From Nocardia brasiliensis NBRC 14402 (GTDB lineage: Bacteria; Actinomycetota; Actinomycetes; Mycobacteriales; Mycobacteriaceae): DNA of 64,000 nucleotides. The stretch covers positions 1 through 64,000 of the forward strand of contig NZ_BAFT02000112.1 in assembly GCF_000308475.2 (NCBI RefSeq), given 5' to 3'. Made by a program: the position numbers and the translations under genes. A model generated the notes under the pieces. It did no database searches. It was not told the origin of the DNA and saw nothing but the letters and a program-made list of their open reading frames with translations. Of this stretch, positions 9,730-18,054 are shown one piece after another (positions within the stretch are counted from its first letter, which is position 1; every line of letters begins with the position of its first letter).

Positions 9730-10008
9730 CTACACATTGCCGCCGCTCAATGTTGTCTTGTACAGCGGATTACCCTTCGCGTCCGCCCCGTCCCGAACAC
9801 ATATGACCTTCCAGTACGTGGCGTAAGTCTGATTCGGTTCGGGGGCCAGCCGGGCGCTCTCCCGTGCGGCGAGATCCTCACAATCTTGCCGCGACAATCC
9901 AGTGACCTCCGGATATGCCACAGCGGCCGCGCTGTTGACCGCACCGACGCCGCACAACGCCGCAGCGATAACGAACGCCGACCCAACTGACTTCAAAGTG
10001 CTCTTCAT
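9730..10008 (-). CDS. Small secreted protein, paralogue of the 10604-10876 product
   Basis: A 92-residue protein with a clear Sec signal peptide (MKS start, hydrophobic core, cleavage likely after 'AVA' or 'AAA' near residue 30), leaving about 60 mature residues with two cysteines. It aligns with the protein at 10604-10876: Cys followed by a basic/Ala-Arg helix, then 'T-ATY-K--C', then 'G--LY--T-S' near the end. Family unknown to me. It faces mycP4 across a strong terminator and is not a known ESX component. Its position inside the ESX-4 cluster may be incidental. Confidence 0.8.
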   Translation of the reverse strand: MKSTLKSVGSAFVIAAALCGVGAVNSAAAVAYPEVTGLSRQDCEDLAARESARLAPEPNQTYATYWKVICVRDGADAKGNPLYKTTLSGGNV

Positions 10009-10082
10009 TGCTCACCTTTCTTCGTGCAGAGCTTCCGGCGAACTCCGGGGCAGCCGAGCGACCCGCATTGCGCGAGAATCGC

Positions 10083-10130
10083 CCCCGAAATTCGTTCTGT
10101 CACTTAACAAGACGTAGCAAGATCGGCTTT
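10083..10130 (-). promoter_or_regulatory. Upstream motif shared by the two small secreted protein genes
   Basis: The block 'cccgaaattcgttctg' and, 20 bp further on, 'gcaagatc' followed by 'cggtt' or 'cggctt' recur upstream of the paralogous gene (10977-11030). Conservation of non-coding sequence at a similar distance from both start codons suggests a common promoter or leader, retained after duplication. Confidence 0.5.
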
Positions 10131-10225
10131 TCGCCATCTCGCAGATCTCCATCACTACGATTGATTCGGAACACGTTGTACTACTTGGCATGACGCGGCA
10201 GGGCCGCATCCTGAAGGCAGTAGGG

Positions 10226-10555
10226 TTACAGCGGGTTTTCACCCAGCAGGGGCTCCATCCTCTGATATGCCTCGTAGTCCTTGAAATGCCGCGAGTACAG
10301 ATCACCACCGGTAGAAAGATCGTCGGTGAGAGACGGAGTCACATCGATGACGCCCTTGAGGGACAGGGTGATGCTTTCACCCTGCTCGTTCCGATAGGTG
10401 CACTCCTGCTCCCGTGCAGCCGCTAGCGCCAACTCCCGGGCTGCGTCCTCCGACTCGGCGTAGAGAAGGACGAAGTCCTCCTGGTACATGGTCGTGTAGT
10501 CGGGCGAATCCGAGGTGGATTCGAACACGACGACGGCGATATACGCGCGTTTCAT
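10226..10555 (-). CDS. DUF4288 domain-containing protein
   Basis: A 109-residue soluble protein beginning KRAYIAVVVFES, followed by SPDYTTMYQEDFVLLYAES, the pattern of the DUF4288 family found scattered in actinobacteria and other phyla. No signal peptide, membrane helix or catalytic motif is visible. It lies between the two secreted paralogues on the same strand, 217 bp and 48 bp away, and may be cotranscribed with the 10604 gene. Function is unknown; related proteins are often found near toxin-like or immunity-like genes, but nothing in this sequence demonstrates that. Confidence 0.75.
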   Translation of the reverse strand: MKRAYIAVVVFESTSDSPDYTTMYQEDFVLLYAESEDAARELALAAAREQECTYRNEQGESITLSLKGVIDVTPSLTDDLSTGGDLYSRHFKDYEAYQRMEPLLGENPL

Positions 10556-10603
10556 CGAGGCTTCTCCGTGGGTGCGACTTGCAACGAGGTACGGGCGAAC
10601 TAC

Positions 10604-10876
10604 TCAGATGGCGTTTTCGGAGTAGGTGACCTCGTAGAGTTTGCGGCCGCTGGTGTCGACGCCGGCCTCGCGGCAGTAGAACTTGACGTAGGTCGCGTGG
10701 GTGGCGTCGGGCGCGCGACGGGAGTCGTAGGCGGCCTGCTTGCGGGCCGCTTCCTTGACGCACTGGTCGTGCGTCATGCCTGCGGCGTTGGCGGTGCCCG
10801 CGCCGAGCACAGTGACACCGCCAACGGCGGCGACGATCATCGAGAGGGTCGCCATCGCCTGCATGGTCTTCTTCAT
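10604..10876 (-). CDS. Small secreted protein, paralogue of the 9730-10008 product
   Basis: A 90-residue protein with signal peptide (MKKTMQ, hydrophobic core, cleavage likely after 'ANA', about residue 31) and two cysteines in the mature part. It shares the spacing of Cys, ATY and LY-T motifs with the 92-residue protein 600 bp away. The frame opens upstream to 11164, but ATG 10876 gives the signal peptide and has a GGGGAAG ribosome site. No known family recognised. The two genes with their shared upstream motif look like a local duplication separated by the DUF4288 gene. Confidence 0.8.
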   Translation of the reverse strand: MKKTMQAMATLSMIVAAVGGVTVLGAGTANAAGMTHDQCVKEAARKQAAYDSRRAPDATHATYVKFYCREAGVDTSGRKLYEVTYSENAI

Positions 10877-10976
10877 AACTTCCCCTTCATCGGCCCCGGG
10901 CGGGTAGCCGACCTCGTCCGAGACTTGCGGTGAACTCCGAGGGCCTGCCTGTGCAGCCCGGATCACTCGACCCCCG

Positions 10977-11030
10977 CCCCGAAATTCGTTCTGACACAAG
11001 GTTTGACGCGGCAAGATCAAAATCGGTTCC
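10977..11030 (-). promoter_or_regulatory. Second copy of shared upstream motif
   Basis: This carries the same 'cccgaaattcgttctg' and 'gcaagatc…cggtt' blocks as the segment at 10083-10130, about 100 bp before the start codon of the 10604-10876 gene. The remainder of the 255-bp gap up to the channel gene shows no other feature. Confidence 0.5.
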
Positions 11031-11131
11031 GCCGAATCGAATCTTTTCTCAGAACCCGCCGATGCGTACCTCGGCCCACGCTGTAGCGTCTGCGCAGCAC
11101 ATTGCGTTAAACAAGGTGCCGGAACCGATCG

Positions 11132-11986
11132 ATGCAGGTAGTTACCATGGCGCAACTCAATCAAGTATCCGAATCCGCACTGGAGCGGCTGAGCCGCCGG
11201 CAGGCCTGGGAGCGGGCGACCGGCGTGCCGATGGTGGCACTGGCCGTCGTCTTTCTCGGCACCTACGCCTGGTTCGTGCTGGACACCGGCGCCTCACCGC
11301 AGCTGGACACCTGGCTGGCGCGGGTCGATGTGGCGATCTGGGTGCTGTTCGGGGCCGACTTCCTGATCAGGCTCTGGCTCTCCACTCGCCGCTGGGCGTT
11401 TGTGCGCTCGCATCCGCTGGAACTGCTGATCGTGCTTATTCCACCGTTCCGCCCGCTGCGGTTGTTGCGCGCGGCGGTGCTGGTGCTCGGCACGCTCAAC
11501 CGGCACACGCTGAGCCAGCGGACGCGGCTGTCGGTGTTCGTCGGCAGCAGTTCGATCCTGATCCTGTTCCTGTGCAGCCTGGCCTTTTTCGATGCCGAGC
11601 GGGGCGTGGAGGGCAGCAAGGTGGTGCATTTCGGCGACGCCCTGTGGTGGTCGGCGGTCTCGGTGACCACCGTCGGATACGGCGACGTCTATCCGGTGAC
11701 CGCCGAGGGCAGGCTGATCTCGCTGGTTCTGATGACCTTCGGCATCGGCCTGATCTCCTTCGCCATCGGCACCACCACCAGCTGGGTGATCGACCAGCTC
11801 AAAACCGTCGAGGAAACCGCGGCGAGCACCGACCGCGAGATCGTCGCGCTGGTCGACGAGGTCAAGGCCTTGCGCGCGGAGATCGCGGGCCTGCACCGGT
11901 CGACGGGCCCAGCCGCGGACGACGACGGCACCATGCCCACCGCATCGCCGAAGTCCACGAAACCCGTTGGCGCGGAAGGAACCTGA
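11132..11986 (+). CDS. Potassium channel, voltage-gated-type six-helix family
   Basis: A 284-residue membrane protein. Helices at about residues 33-51 and 65-84 are followed by an arginine-bearing segment (about 98-125, RPLRLLRA) resembling a voltage-sensor S4. The pore module follows, with S5 about 133-153, selectivity filter TVGYGD at 180-185 and S6 about 193-217. The C-terminal tail is a charged coiled coil (about 220-260) that could aid tetramer assembly. An ATG at 11147 is an alternative start with an AGGTAG-type ribosome site. It is convergent with eccB4, with only 3 bp between stop codons. Ion selectivity for K+ follows from the filter; regulation is unknown. It is unusual inside an ESX-4 cluster. 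Confidence 0.9.
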   Translation: MQVVTMAQLNQVSESALERLSRRQAWERATGVPMVALAVVFLGTYAWFVLDTGASPQLDTWLARVDVAIWVLFGADFLIRLWLSTRRWAFVRSHPLELLIVLIPPFRPLRLLRAAVLVLGTLNRHTLSQRTRLSVFVGSSSILILFLCSLAFFDAERGVEGSKVVHFGDALWWSAVSVTTVGYGDVYPVTAEGRLISLVLMTFGIGLISFAIGTTTSWVIDQLKTVEETAASTDREIVALVDEVKALRAEIAGLHRSTGPAADDDGTMPTASPKSTKPVGAEGT

Positions 11987-11989
11987 CGT

Positions 11990-13477
11990 CTACTTCGCGG
12001 CGACGGGTTGTTTGGCCGGGTTGGCGTCGGGTGCGACGCCGTCGTGGGCGACCATGGCTTCTTCGCGACCGAGGGTGGGGCCGTTGGCGAGCAGGCCGAC
12101 GATCGGCCACGGGGCGGACTCCGGTGTCACGCCGGACTCTTTGTCCAGGCCGAGTGCCTTCGCCGCGTCGTCGTTCTTGATGCCGTACCGGACACCCGTG
12201 TCGGCCACGTAGAACATGCTGTCCTTGCGGCGGCTGTCCACCTCGATGCCGGTGGTCTGTACGAACGCTCCGGAGCCTGGCTTGAAGTACACCGAGTCGA
12301 CGTTGTCGCCCTTACCGTCGGCCTGGGCCAGCGGCACGAGCCGGGCACTGTCCGGCAGCGGCAGATCGCTCGCGTCGATCACATCGAGTTTGGCGCGCAC
12401 CGCGACGTCGGCGTTGCCCGCCGCGCCCGCGATCGGCTGCCACGACATGCAGCTCACCGGACGGGCCTTGGGCTGCACGATCGTCGGCGCGACCTCGGGA
12501 TAGGTGTCCACCTGCAGCGCTTTCGACGGCTGCGGGATCGCCACCTCGGCATCGCTGACCGAGGTGCCGTGGTCGGGGTTGCGCTGGTCGATGCGGATGA
12601 TCTCGGCGGTCAGCGGGCTGATCGCCTGGAGTCCGTTGCGCAGCAGCACATAGTTCTTGTCGGCCTTGCCCGCCTGCTGGACCACGGTGCCGATCTTCAA
12701 GTTCCGGATCGAGTAGCCCTCGGGCGTCCCGCCCGGGTCGGCGATCTTCGGCGGCACGATCGGGCTCACCTCGGGGATCGCGTTGAGCAGTCCCTCGCTG
12801 ATCGGCCGCGGTGTCGCGCCGCGGATGTTCAGCGGCACGGTGACGGTCGGATCGTTCATGTCGACGCGGGCGCGCGTGTTGTTCCACACCAGGTAGGTGG
12901 CGTCCTTGCCCTTCACCAGCAGGCCTTTGTCCCGCCCGAGCGCCGACGCCTTCTCCCCCATGTCGAGGTCGCCGATCAGCACGGAGGTGGTGCGATCGTC
13001 GCTGCCGTCGGTCTTGAGCGAATCGCAGACGGTCCAGGTGCGGCCCTTGCCCGCCTTGTCGAAGCTGAACGCGCTCGGCGCCCCCGGAATGCCGATCAGC
13101 TGCCCGCGCGGCTTCTTGCCGATCTCGGATTCCTTGACCATCGCGGGCTTGGACGCGTCCCCCACCGCCAGGCGGGCCGAGGCGAGGTTCAGCGCCGGAT
13201 GCACGACGTCGTCGATCACCGCGTAGATCGCGCCGGATTCCTTGCCGACCAGGATCTTGCTGTTGTCGACCTTGCCCTGCGGGCGCAGCAGGGCGAGGAT
13301 GCCGCAACCCGCCAAGACCACCAGCGCGAGCACGAGCCCGGCGGCGTAGGCCCGCGACTGTGAGCGCATCGGGTCGTGCAGCATCCGCACGTCCCTGCGG
13401 ACCAGGGCGTGTTCCATCCGACGAACCAGGAAGCGGTAGCCGCTCACCTGCCACCGAGTGGTGGGTTTTGAAGGCAT
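11990..13477 (-). CDS. eccB4: EccB4, membrane-anchored periplasmic ESX-4 component
   Basis: A 495-residue protein with the EccB layout. A basic cytosolic N-terminus carries the family signature 'YRFLVRRMEHALVRRDVRM' and 'HDPMRSQ', then a single transmembrane helix (about 43-63) and a large periplasmic region of R-type repeats. The long antisense-overlapping frame extends to 13801, but ATG 13477 is preceded by GGGGGAGGAAT and starts exactly where EccB proteins start. EccB forms periplasmic dimers in the channel; ATPase activity has been claimed for some EccB proteins but no P-loop is seen here. It is divergent from eccE with 112 bp between. Confidence 0.93.
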   Translation of the reverse strand: MPSKPTTRWQVSGYRFLVRRMEHALVRRDVRMLHDPMRSQSRAYAAGLVLALVVLAGCGILALLRPQGKVDNSKILVGKESGAIYAVIDDVVHPALNLASARLAVGDASKPAMVKESEIGKKPRGQLIGIPGAPSAFSFDKAGKGRTWTVCDSLKTDGSDDRTTSVLIGDLDMGEKASALGRDKGLLVKGKDATYLVWNNTRARVDMNDPTVTVPLNIRGATPRPISEGLLNAIPEVSPIVPPKIADPGGTPEGYSIRNLKIGTVVQQAGKADKNYVLLRNGLQAISPLTAEIIRIDQRNPDHGTSVSDAEVAIPQPSKALQVDTYPEVAPTIVQPKARPVSCMSWQPIAGAAGNADVAVRAKLDVIDASDLPLPDSARLVPLAQADGKGDNVDSVYFKPGSGAFVQTTGIEVDSRRKDSMFYVADTGVRYGIKNDDAAKALGLDKESGVTPESAPWPIVGLLANGPTLGREEAMVAHDGVAPDANPAKQPVAAK

Positions 13478-13589
13478 TATTCCTCCCCCGAACAGTGCTC
13501 GCGTTCGCGCAACACAGTACAGTTCCCGAGGACTCTTGTTCAGCTCGGCTACTCCGATTGGGCCGACACCGGGTACTTGGGGGACGACG

Positions 13590-15233
13590 ATGGCGGAACC
13601 TGCCGGGGCGGGACCACGACCGCTCCTTGGCCGCATCTCGCTACAGAATTTGCTGATCGCGCAGGTCATGGGGTTTGTCGCGGGGGTGGCCGCGCTTTTG
13701 CTCGGCCTGCAGGCGCTGCCCGCGCTGGCGGTGGGTGTGGTCGTCGCGCTGATTCCGCTGATTCCCGTCGCCAAGCGCACCCTGCTGGACTGGATCGCCA
13801 CCTGGTGGCGCTATCTCACCAAGCGGGACTACCGCATCGGTGACACCGTCGACTTCCGCGGCGCGGACGGTCGCTCACTCGGCCTGTACTGGGACGGCAG
13901 CCGGGTGGTCACCGTGGTCGAGGTGCTCGCCCCGCCCGGCGGACTGACCCGCATCGCCCGCAACACCGTGCACGCCTCGCACCTGCTGCCGCTGCCGGAG
14001 CTGGCGAAATGCCTGAACCAGCACGACATTCTGCTCAGCGGCATCGACATCATCAGCCACGGCCACCGTTCCCGGTCCGGCACGCCCGCAGGCAAGATCT
14101 ATGAATCGCTGCTCGGGCCGCTGCCCGCGACGGCGCACCGAACCGTCTGGCTGGCAATCGGTTTCGACGCGGTCGCCTGCCCGGACGCGGCGGCCCGGCG
14201 CGGCGGCGGCGCGGACGGCGCCTCGCGCGCGGTCACCATCGCCACCCAGCGGATCATGCGCGCACTGGAGGACGCCGACTGCAACGCGCGCATCCTGACC
14301 GCCCCGGAGATCAAGAAGGCGGTCCTGCAGATCACCGGCGGCTTCGACCCGCGCACCCTCGAACATCGTTGGCGCTACGCCGAAATCGGCAACAGCGTGA
14401 ACATCGGCATGGCGGTGGATCCGAAGAAGCTCGGCTCCGATCTGCTCGCGCAGCTGTGGGTGGCGCCTTCGCGGGGCACCACGGTGGCCGTGCGGCTGCG
14501 GCCGGGTAGTTCGGCCGAGGCGGTGAGCATCGGCGCGGCTTGGCGGTTGACGGCGCGTGAGCTGCCCGAACGCAGCAAGCTCGCCGGCATGGTCTCGATG
14601 AACGGACGGCACCGCGACGGGCTGCTCGCCCATCTGCCGCTCGCCGTGCCCGGCGTCGACGGCACCGTGCCGATGAGCGAGTACCCGATCGAGGTGATCG
14701 ACGCGCTGCACCTGCCCTCCTCGGGCTGTGGCCAGCTGATCGGCTCGGACGACGAGGGCAACGGCGTCGCGGTGCGCATCGTCGGCACCGGCATCTCGAC
14801 GGTGTACGTGGCGGGCGAGCTCTATCTCGCCCAGCAGTTGGTGTTCCGCGCGCTCGCGGTCGGTGAGCGGGTGCTGATCCGCACCGACCGGGCACACGCC
14901 TGGGAGAATCTGGTCACCACCATCGGCAATCCGGAACGGCTGACCCTCGCGGTCGAAACGCACCAGTCCGACGCGGGTTTCACCGCGACCGTGGTGGACG
15001 GCGTGCTCGCGCCCGCCCCGCACGCCGGTGTCACCACGATCTACGTCACCGGTGATCCGATGGGCTGGCCCGCCACCCGGCCGGACCTGTCCATCCATCA
15101 GCCCGCGGCGATCGGCAACCACGTCATCCTGCGCACCGGCACCGCCCAGGTGGACCTGACCCTGGTCTCCATCCCGCGCGAGGCCACCTACATCGGCCAC
15201 CCGCGCGGTCGCCGCGGCGCACCCGTCGGCTGA
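13590..15233 (+). CDS. eccE: EccE-family ESX component
   Basis: A 547-residue protein with two closely spaced transmembrane helices near the N-terminus (about 18-60, ending IPLIPVAKR) followed by a cytosolic domain, as in EccE of ESX-1, -3 and -5. It shares motifs with the second EccE of this window: 'LLPLPELAKCL-Q-DI-LSGIDI', 'LGPLPA-AHRT-WLAI', 'GCGQLIG-D-'. ATG 13590 was chosen because the frame upstream overlaps the eccB4 start on the other strand. M. tuberculosis ESX-4 lacks eccE, whereas M. abscessus ESX-4 has one, so this cluster is of the fuller ESX-4 type. Confidence 0.9.
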   Translation: MAEPAGAGPRPLLGRISLQNLLIAQVMGFVAGVAALLLGLQALPALAVGVVVALIPLIPVAKRTLLDWIATWWRYLTKRDYRIGDTVDFRGADGRSLGLYWDGSRVVTVVEVLAPPGGLTRIARNTVHASHLLPLPELAKCLNQHDILLSGIDIISHGHRSRSGTPAGKIYESLLGPLPATAHRTVWLAIGFDAVACPDAAARRGGGADGASRAVTIATQRIMRALEDADCNARILTAPEIKKAVLQITGGFDPRTLEHRWRYAEIGNSVNIGMAVDPKKLGSDLLAQLWVAPSRGTTVAVRLRPGSSAEAVSIGAAWRLTARELPERSKLAGMVSMNGRHRDGLLAHLPLAVPGVDGTVPMSEYPIEVIDALHLPSSGCGQLIGSDDEGNGVAVRIVGTGISTVYVAGELYLAQQLVFRALAVGERVLIRTDRAHAWENLVTTIGNPERLTLAVETHQSDAGFTATVVDGVLAPAPHAGVTTIYVTGDPMGWPATRPDLSIHQPAAIGNHVILRTGTAQVDLTLVSIPREATYIGHPRGRRGAPVG

Positions 15234-15285
15234 CGCCGCGCACATTCGTCGGCGAAATCGTGCGCGGCGCGCTGAACTGCGCGCG

Positions 15286-15846
15286 TCAGGCGGGGTAGGG
15301 GTCGCTCGCCCGCGCCGCGCGCAGAGTTCTTGCCCACCAGGACAATTGGCGAAGCATGCGGGCGGCGGCGTCGATCGCAGCGCCGTCCGCGGTCTCCCCT
15401 GCCGCGTCGAACCGCTTCTTGGCCTGATGGAAGCTGACCGTCTCGCGGATCGACACCATGTGGATCTCCGCGACCACCTGACGGAGTTGCTCGACCGCGC
15501 GCAGTCCCCCCGACAGTCCGCCGTAGGACACGAATCCGATGGGCTTGGCCCGCCATTCGTGCTTGGCGGTGTCGAACGCGGTCTTCAGCGCGGCCGGGTA
15601 ACCGTGGTTGTACTCGGAGGTCACCACGATGAACGCGTCCGCGGCGGCCAATCTGGTGCGATATTGGACCACTTCCGGGGTTTCAATCAGTTCGGTCGGC
15701 AACAAAGTGTCCGCCAGATCGATGACACCCGTATCGAACTCGTCGTGCGCGCGTAGTGTTCGCAACAGCCAGTCGGCGACCACCGGAGCGAACCGCTCCG
15801 GACGCACGCTGGCCACGATGACCTCGAGCCGCAACGGAGTGTCCAC
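15286..15846 (-). CDS. NADPH-dependent FMN reductase family protein
   Basis: A 186-residue flavodoxin-like protein. The N-terminal 'IVASVRPERFAP' loop is the FMN-phosphate-binding segment. The 'TSEYNHGYPAALKTAFD' motif (about residues 76-92) is diagnostic for the family, and 'FVSYGGLSGG' forms the second flavin contact. It likely reduces FMN or quinones with NADPH in the cytosol. It is convergent with eccE (52 bp gap) and is not part of the secretion cluster by any evident link. Confidence 0.88.
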   Translation of the reverse strand: MDTPLRLEVIVASVRPERFAPVVADWLLRTLRAHDEFDTGVIDLADTLLPTELIETPEVVQYRTRLAAADAFIVVTSEYNHGYPAALKTAFDTAKHEWRAKPIGFVSYGGLSGGLRAVEQLRQVVAEIHMVSIRETVSFHQAKKRFDAAGETADGAAIDAAARMLRQLSWWARTLRAARASDPYPA

Positions 15847-16018
15847 CGCGCGAGCTTAACCCGCACACCGCTGATCGCCCGGTGCGCGGGACGCCGAGCT
15901 CCTCGGGCAGGCCGAGCTTCGCCGGACCCATCGGCTGCACGCACGACCGGATCAGGCACGATATGCACTGGATAGCCGCCTGACCGTGGCATAGTGTTCG
16001 ACTTCGGGGAGGGGGATT

Positions 16019-17008
16019 GTGATAATCGGACGCTGGTTGCTGATCGAGACACTCGGTCATGTCGACACCTGGTCGCTGCTCGCGGTCGGCACCGCGCCGC
16101 GGGAGTGGAAGTCGTTCCAGCGCGCGGTGTCCACCCGGTTGCAGCCGTTCATCGCGGCCGCCTACACCGGTGGCACGGTCATCGATCAGGAGTTGCCGCA
16201 GTCGCGCCACGACTGGTCCGGGCGGCATCTGCGCGCGGTACCGCTGCACGGGCCCGGCGGCCGCGTGCACGCCGTGCGGCTGTGGGTCGGCAGCGCGGAA
16301 CCACCGGAGCCGGTCGGCGTGGCGGCGTTCAGCGTCGACGCGCGCATCCGCCGCATCGAGGCGCTCTCCTACGATCTCGGCGCGAACTTCGACAACGAGC
16401 ACAACATCTGGATCGGTGCGGAATCCTTCGAGATCATCGAACGTTTCGACGGCGCACTCGAACTCGTCGCGACGCTGGCCCGGTCCACGCCGGGCGCCCG
16501 CTGGCTCGACACCGCGACGGTGCGGGCCCGCACCGGCCCGCGCACCCTGCTGCTCGCCGCGCACAATCCGGACGAGAACCGCTACCACTGGCTCGGTTTG
16601 GCCGTCGACGTCACCGAAAGCGTTGCTCCGCAGCGTAAATCGTTCGAAGCAGCGACCTTGGACCTGCTGCGCGGCGCGCAACCGAACCTCTATCTGGCCA
16701 TCGTCGACCTGGCCCAGGTCCGGCTCATCCGCTGGGTCACCGAGCCCGTCCCCGCTCTGCGCTGGGGACGAGGCATCGACGAACGCACCGTGCCGCACCC
16801 GGCCGACCGGGCACGCATCGTCGCGGCGCGCGACGACATCCGCTCCGGCGTCGAACGGGTGACGCTGACCGGGGTCCGCCTGGCCACCGACAGCGGTGAC
16901 TGGCTCGTCGCCGATCTCGAGGCCTCGCCGCTGCCCGGCGGGACCGCGGGCGCGGCCGTGCCCGAGTTCGCGCTGGTGCAGCTGGACCTCCCGGCGCACC
17001 CCGCGTGA
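16019..17008 (+). CDS. Rv3651-like PAS/GAF-fold protein
   Basis: A 329-residue soluble protein beginning 'GRWLLIETLG', the opening of the mycobacterial Rv3651 family, whose structure was described as PAS- and GAF-like sensory domains without an attached output domain. The centre ('RIEALSYDLGANFDNEHNIW') and a C-terminal half with 'NLYLAIVDLAQVRLIRW' fit a PAS plus GAF layout. The start is GTG 16019, with GGGGAGGGGG just upstream. The ligand is unknown. Its stop codon abuts the stop of the convergent epimerase with no intervening base. Confidence 0.7.
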   Translation: MIIGRWLLIETLGHVDTWSLLAVGTAPREWKSFQRAVSTRLQPFIAAAYTGGTVIDQELPQSRHDWSGRHLRAVPLHGPGGRVHAVRLWVGSAEPPEPVGVAAFSVDARIRRIEALSYDLGANFDNEHNIWIGAESFEIIERFDGALELVATLARSTPGARWLDTATVRARTGPRTLLLAAHNPDENRYHWLGLAVDVTESVAPQRKSFEAATLDLLRGAQPNLYLAIVDLAQVRLIRWVTEPVPALRWGRGIDERTVPHPADRARIVAARDDIRSGVERVTLTGVRLATDSGDWLVADLEASPLPGGTAGAAVPEFALVQLDLPAHPA

Positions 17009-18022
17009 TCAGCCGCCGGTGGCGGCGGTGGCCCGCGCGGTGGCGAACTCCGCCAGCCCCTTGGCGGGCGGTGTCGTAGGCGCGAACCCCAGCGTGCGCT
17101 TGGCTCTTTCGATATCGGCCACGAAATGGCGGACGTCGGCGATGCGGTACTGACCGGTGACCACGGGCGGCTGTCCGCCGCGGGCCTTGGCCATGATCGA
17201 GGCGAGCTCCCACAGCGTGATCGGCCAGCCGGATGCGATGTTCAGCGGCACGAACCCGGGCAACGCCCGCTCGATCGCGGCGAGCAGGGCCGCGGTGGCA
17301 TCGCGGACATGCACGAAGTCCCGGACCTGGCCGCCGTCCTCGAACACGTGCGGCGCGCGGCCCTCGTCCAGCGCGGCACGCAGCTGCCCGACCAACCCGG
17401 TCCGCGCGCCGTCACCGTAGACCTGATGCAGGCGCAGCGCGGTCACCGCGCCGCCGACGCCCAAACCCCAAGCGAACGCGTAGTTTTCCTGCGCCGCCTT
17501 ACTCGCGCCGTAGCTGCCGCGCGGCCGCAGCGGCGCGTCCTCGCCGACCGGCTCCCAGGTGAGCACCTCGCCCGTGCGCGGGGCGCGATGGTCGAACAGC
17601 CCTCGATCCAGGTCGGCCCGCCTACGCAGGCCGGGGAAGAACGGCCCGCCGCGCACACTGCGGTAGCGCCCCTCGCCGTAGACCGTGATCGAGGAGGCGA
17701 GCACCAGCCGGCGCACCTTCGCCTGCTCCATCGCACCCAGCAGCGCCGCGGTACCGAGATCGTTGTGCGTCGCCATATCGGCCGGGCTGCCCGCGCTGAC
17801 CGCCGCGAGATGACAGACCACGTCGATCCCGGCGAGCAGCGGCGCCAGCGCCGCGCCGTCCCGCACGTCGACCCGCGAAACGCCTTCCGGCGGTTCGGCG
17901 TTCAGGCCGTGCACGGCATCGAGCATCAGGTCGATGCCGATCACCTCGTGCCCCGCGGCCGCCGCGGCCGCGCGCACGTGTGTACCCAGGAACCCGGCCG
18001 CGCCGGTGACCAGAACTCTCAT
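17009..18022 (-). CDS. NAD-dependent epimerase/dehydratase (extended SDR)
   Basis: A 337-residue Rossmann enzyme. The NAD-binding motif TGAAGFLG lies at residues 6-13, with Ser110/Ser111 and the Tyr171-Lys175 pair (YGASK) forming the extended-SDR active site. Substrate is probably a nucleotide sugar, in the manner of UDP-glucose 4-epimerases, but substrate loops do not allow a firm choice. It lies 32 bp downstream of mtnP on the same strand, so the two are likely one transcript. Confidence 0.85.
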   Translation of the reverse strand: MRVLVTGAAGFLGTHVRAAAAAAGHEVIGIDLMLDAVHGLNAEPPEGVSRVDVRDGAALAPLLAGIDVVCHLAAVSAGSPADMATHNDLGTAALLGAMEQAKVRRLVLASSITVYGEGRYRSVRGGPFFPGLRRRADLDRGLFDHRAPRTGEVLTWEPVGEDAPLRPRGSYGASKAAQENYAFAWGLGVGGAVTALRLHQVYGDGARTGLVGQLRAALDEGRAPHVFEDGGQVRDFVHVRDATAALLAAIERALPGFVPLNIASGWPITLWELASIMAKARGGQPPVVTGQYRIADVRHFVADIERAKRTLGFAPTTPPAKGLAEFATARATAATGG

Positions 18023-18054
18023 TCACCGCACCTCTGTTCGGCACCCCCGCATGG

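Noticed and set aside
12008..13363. Plus-strand 451-residue frame opposite eccB4
   Set aside because: Antisense shadow with Arg/His-rich composition and no recognisable domain.
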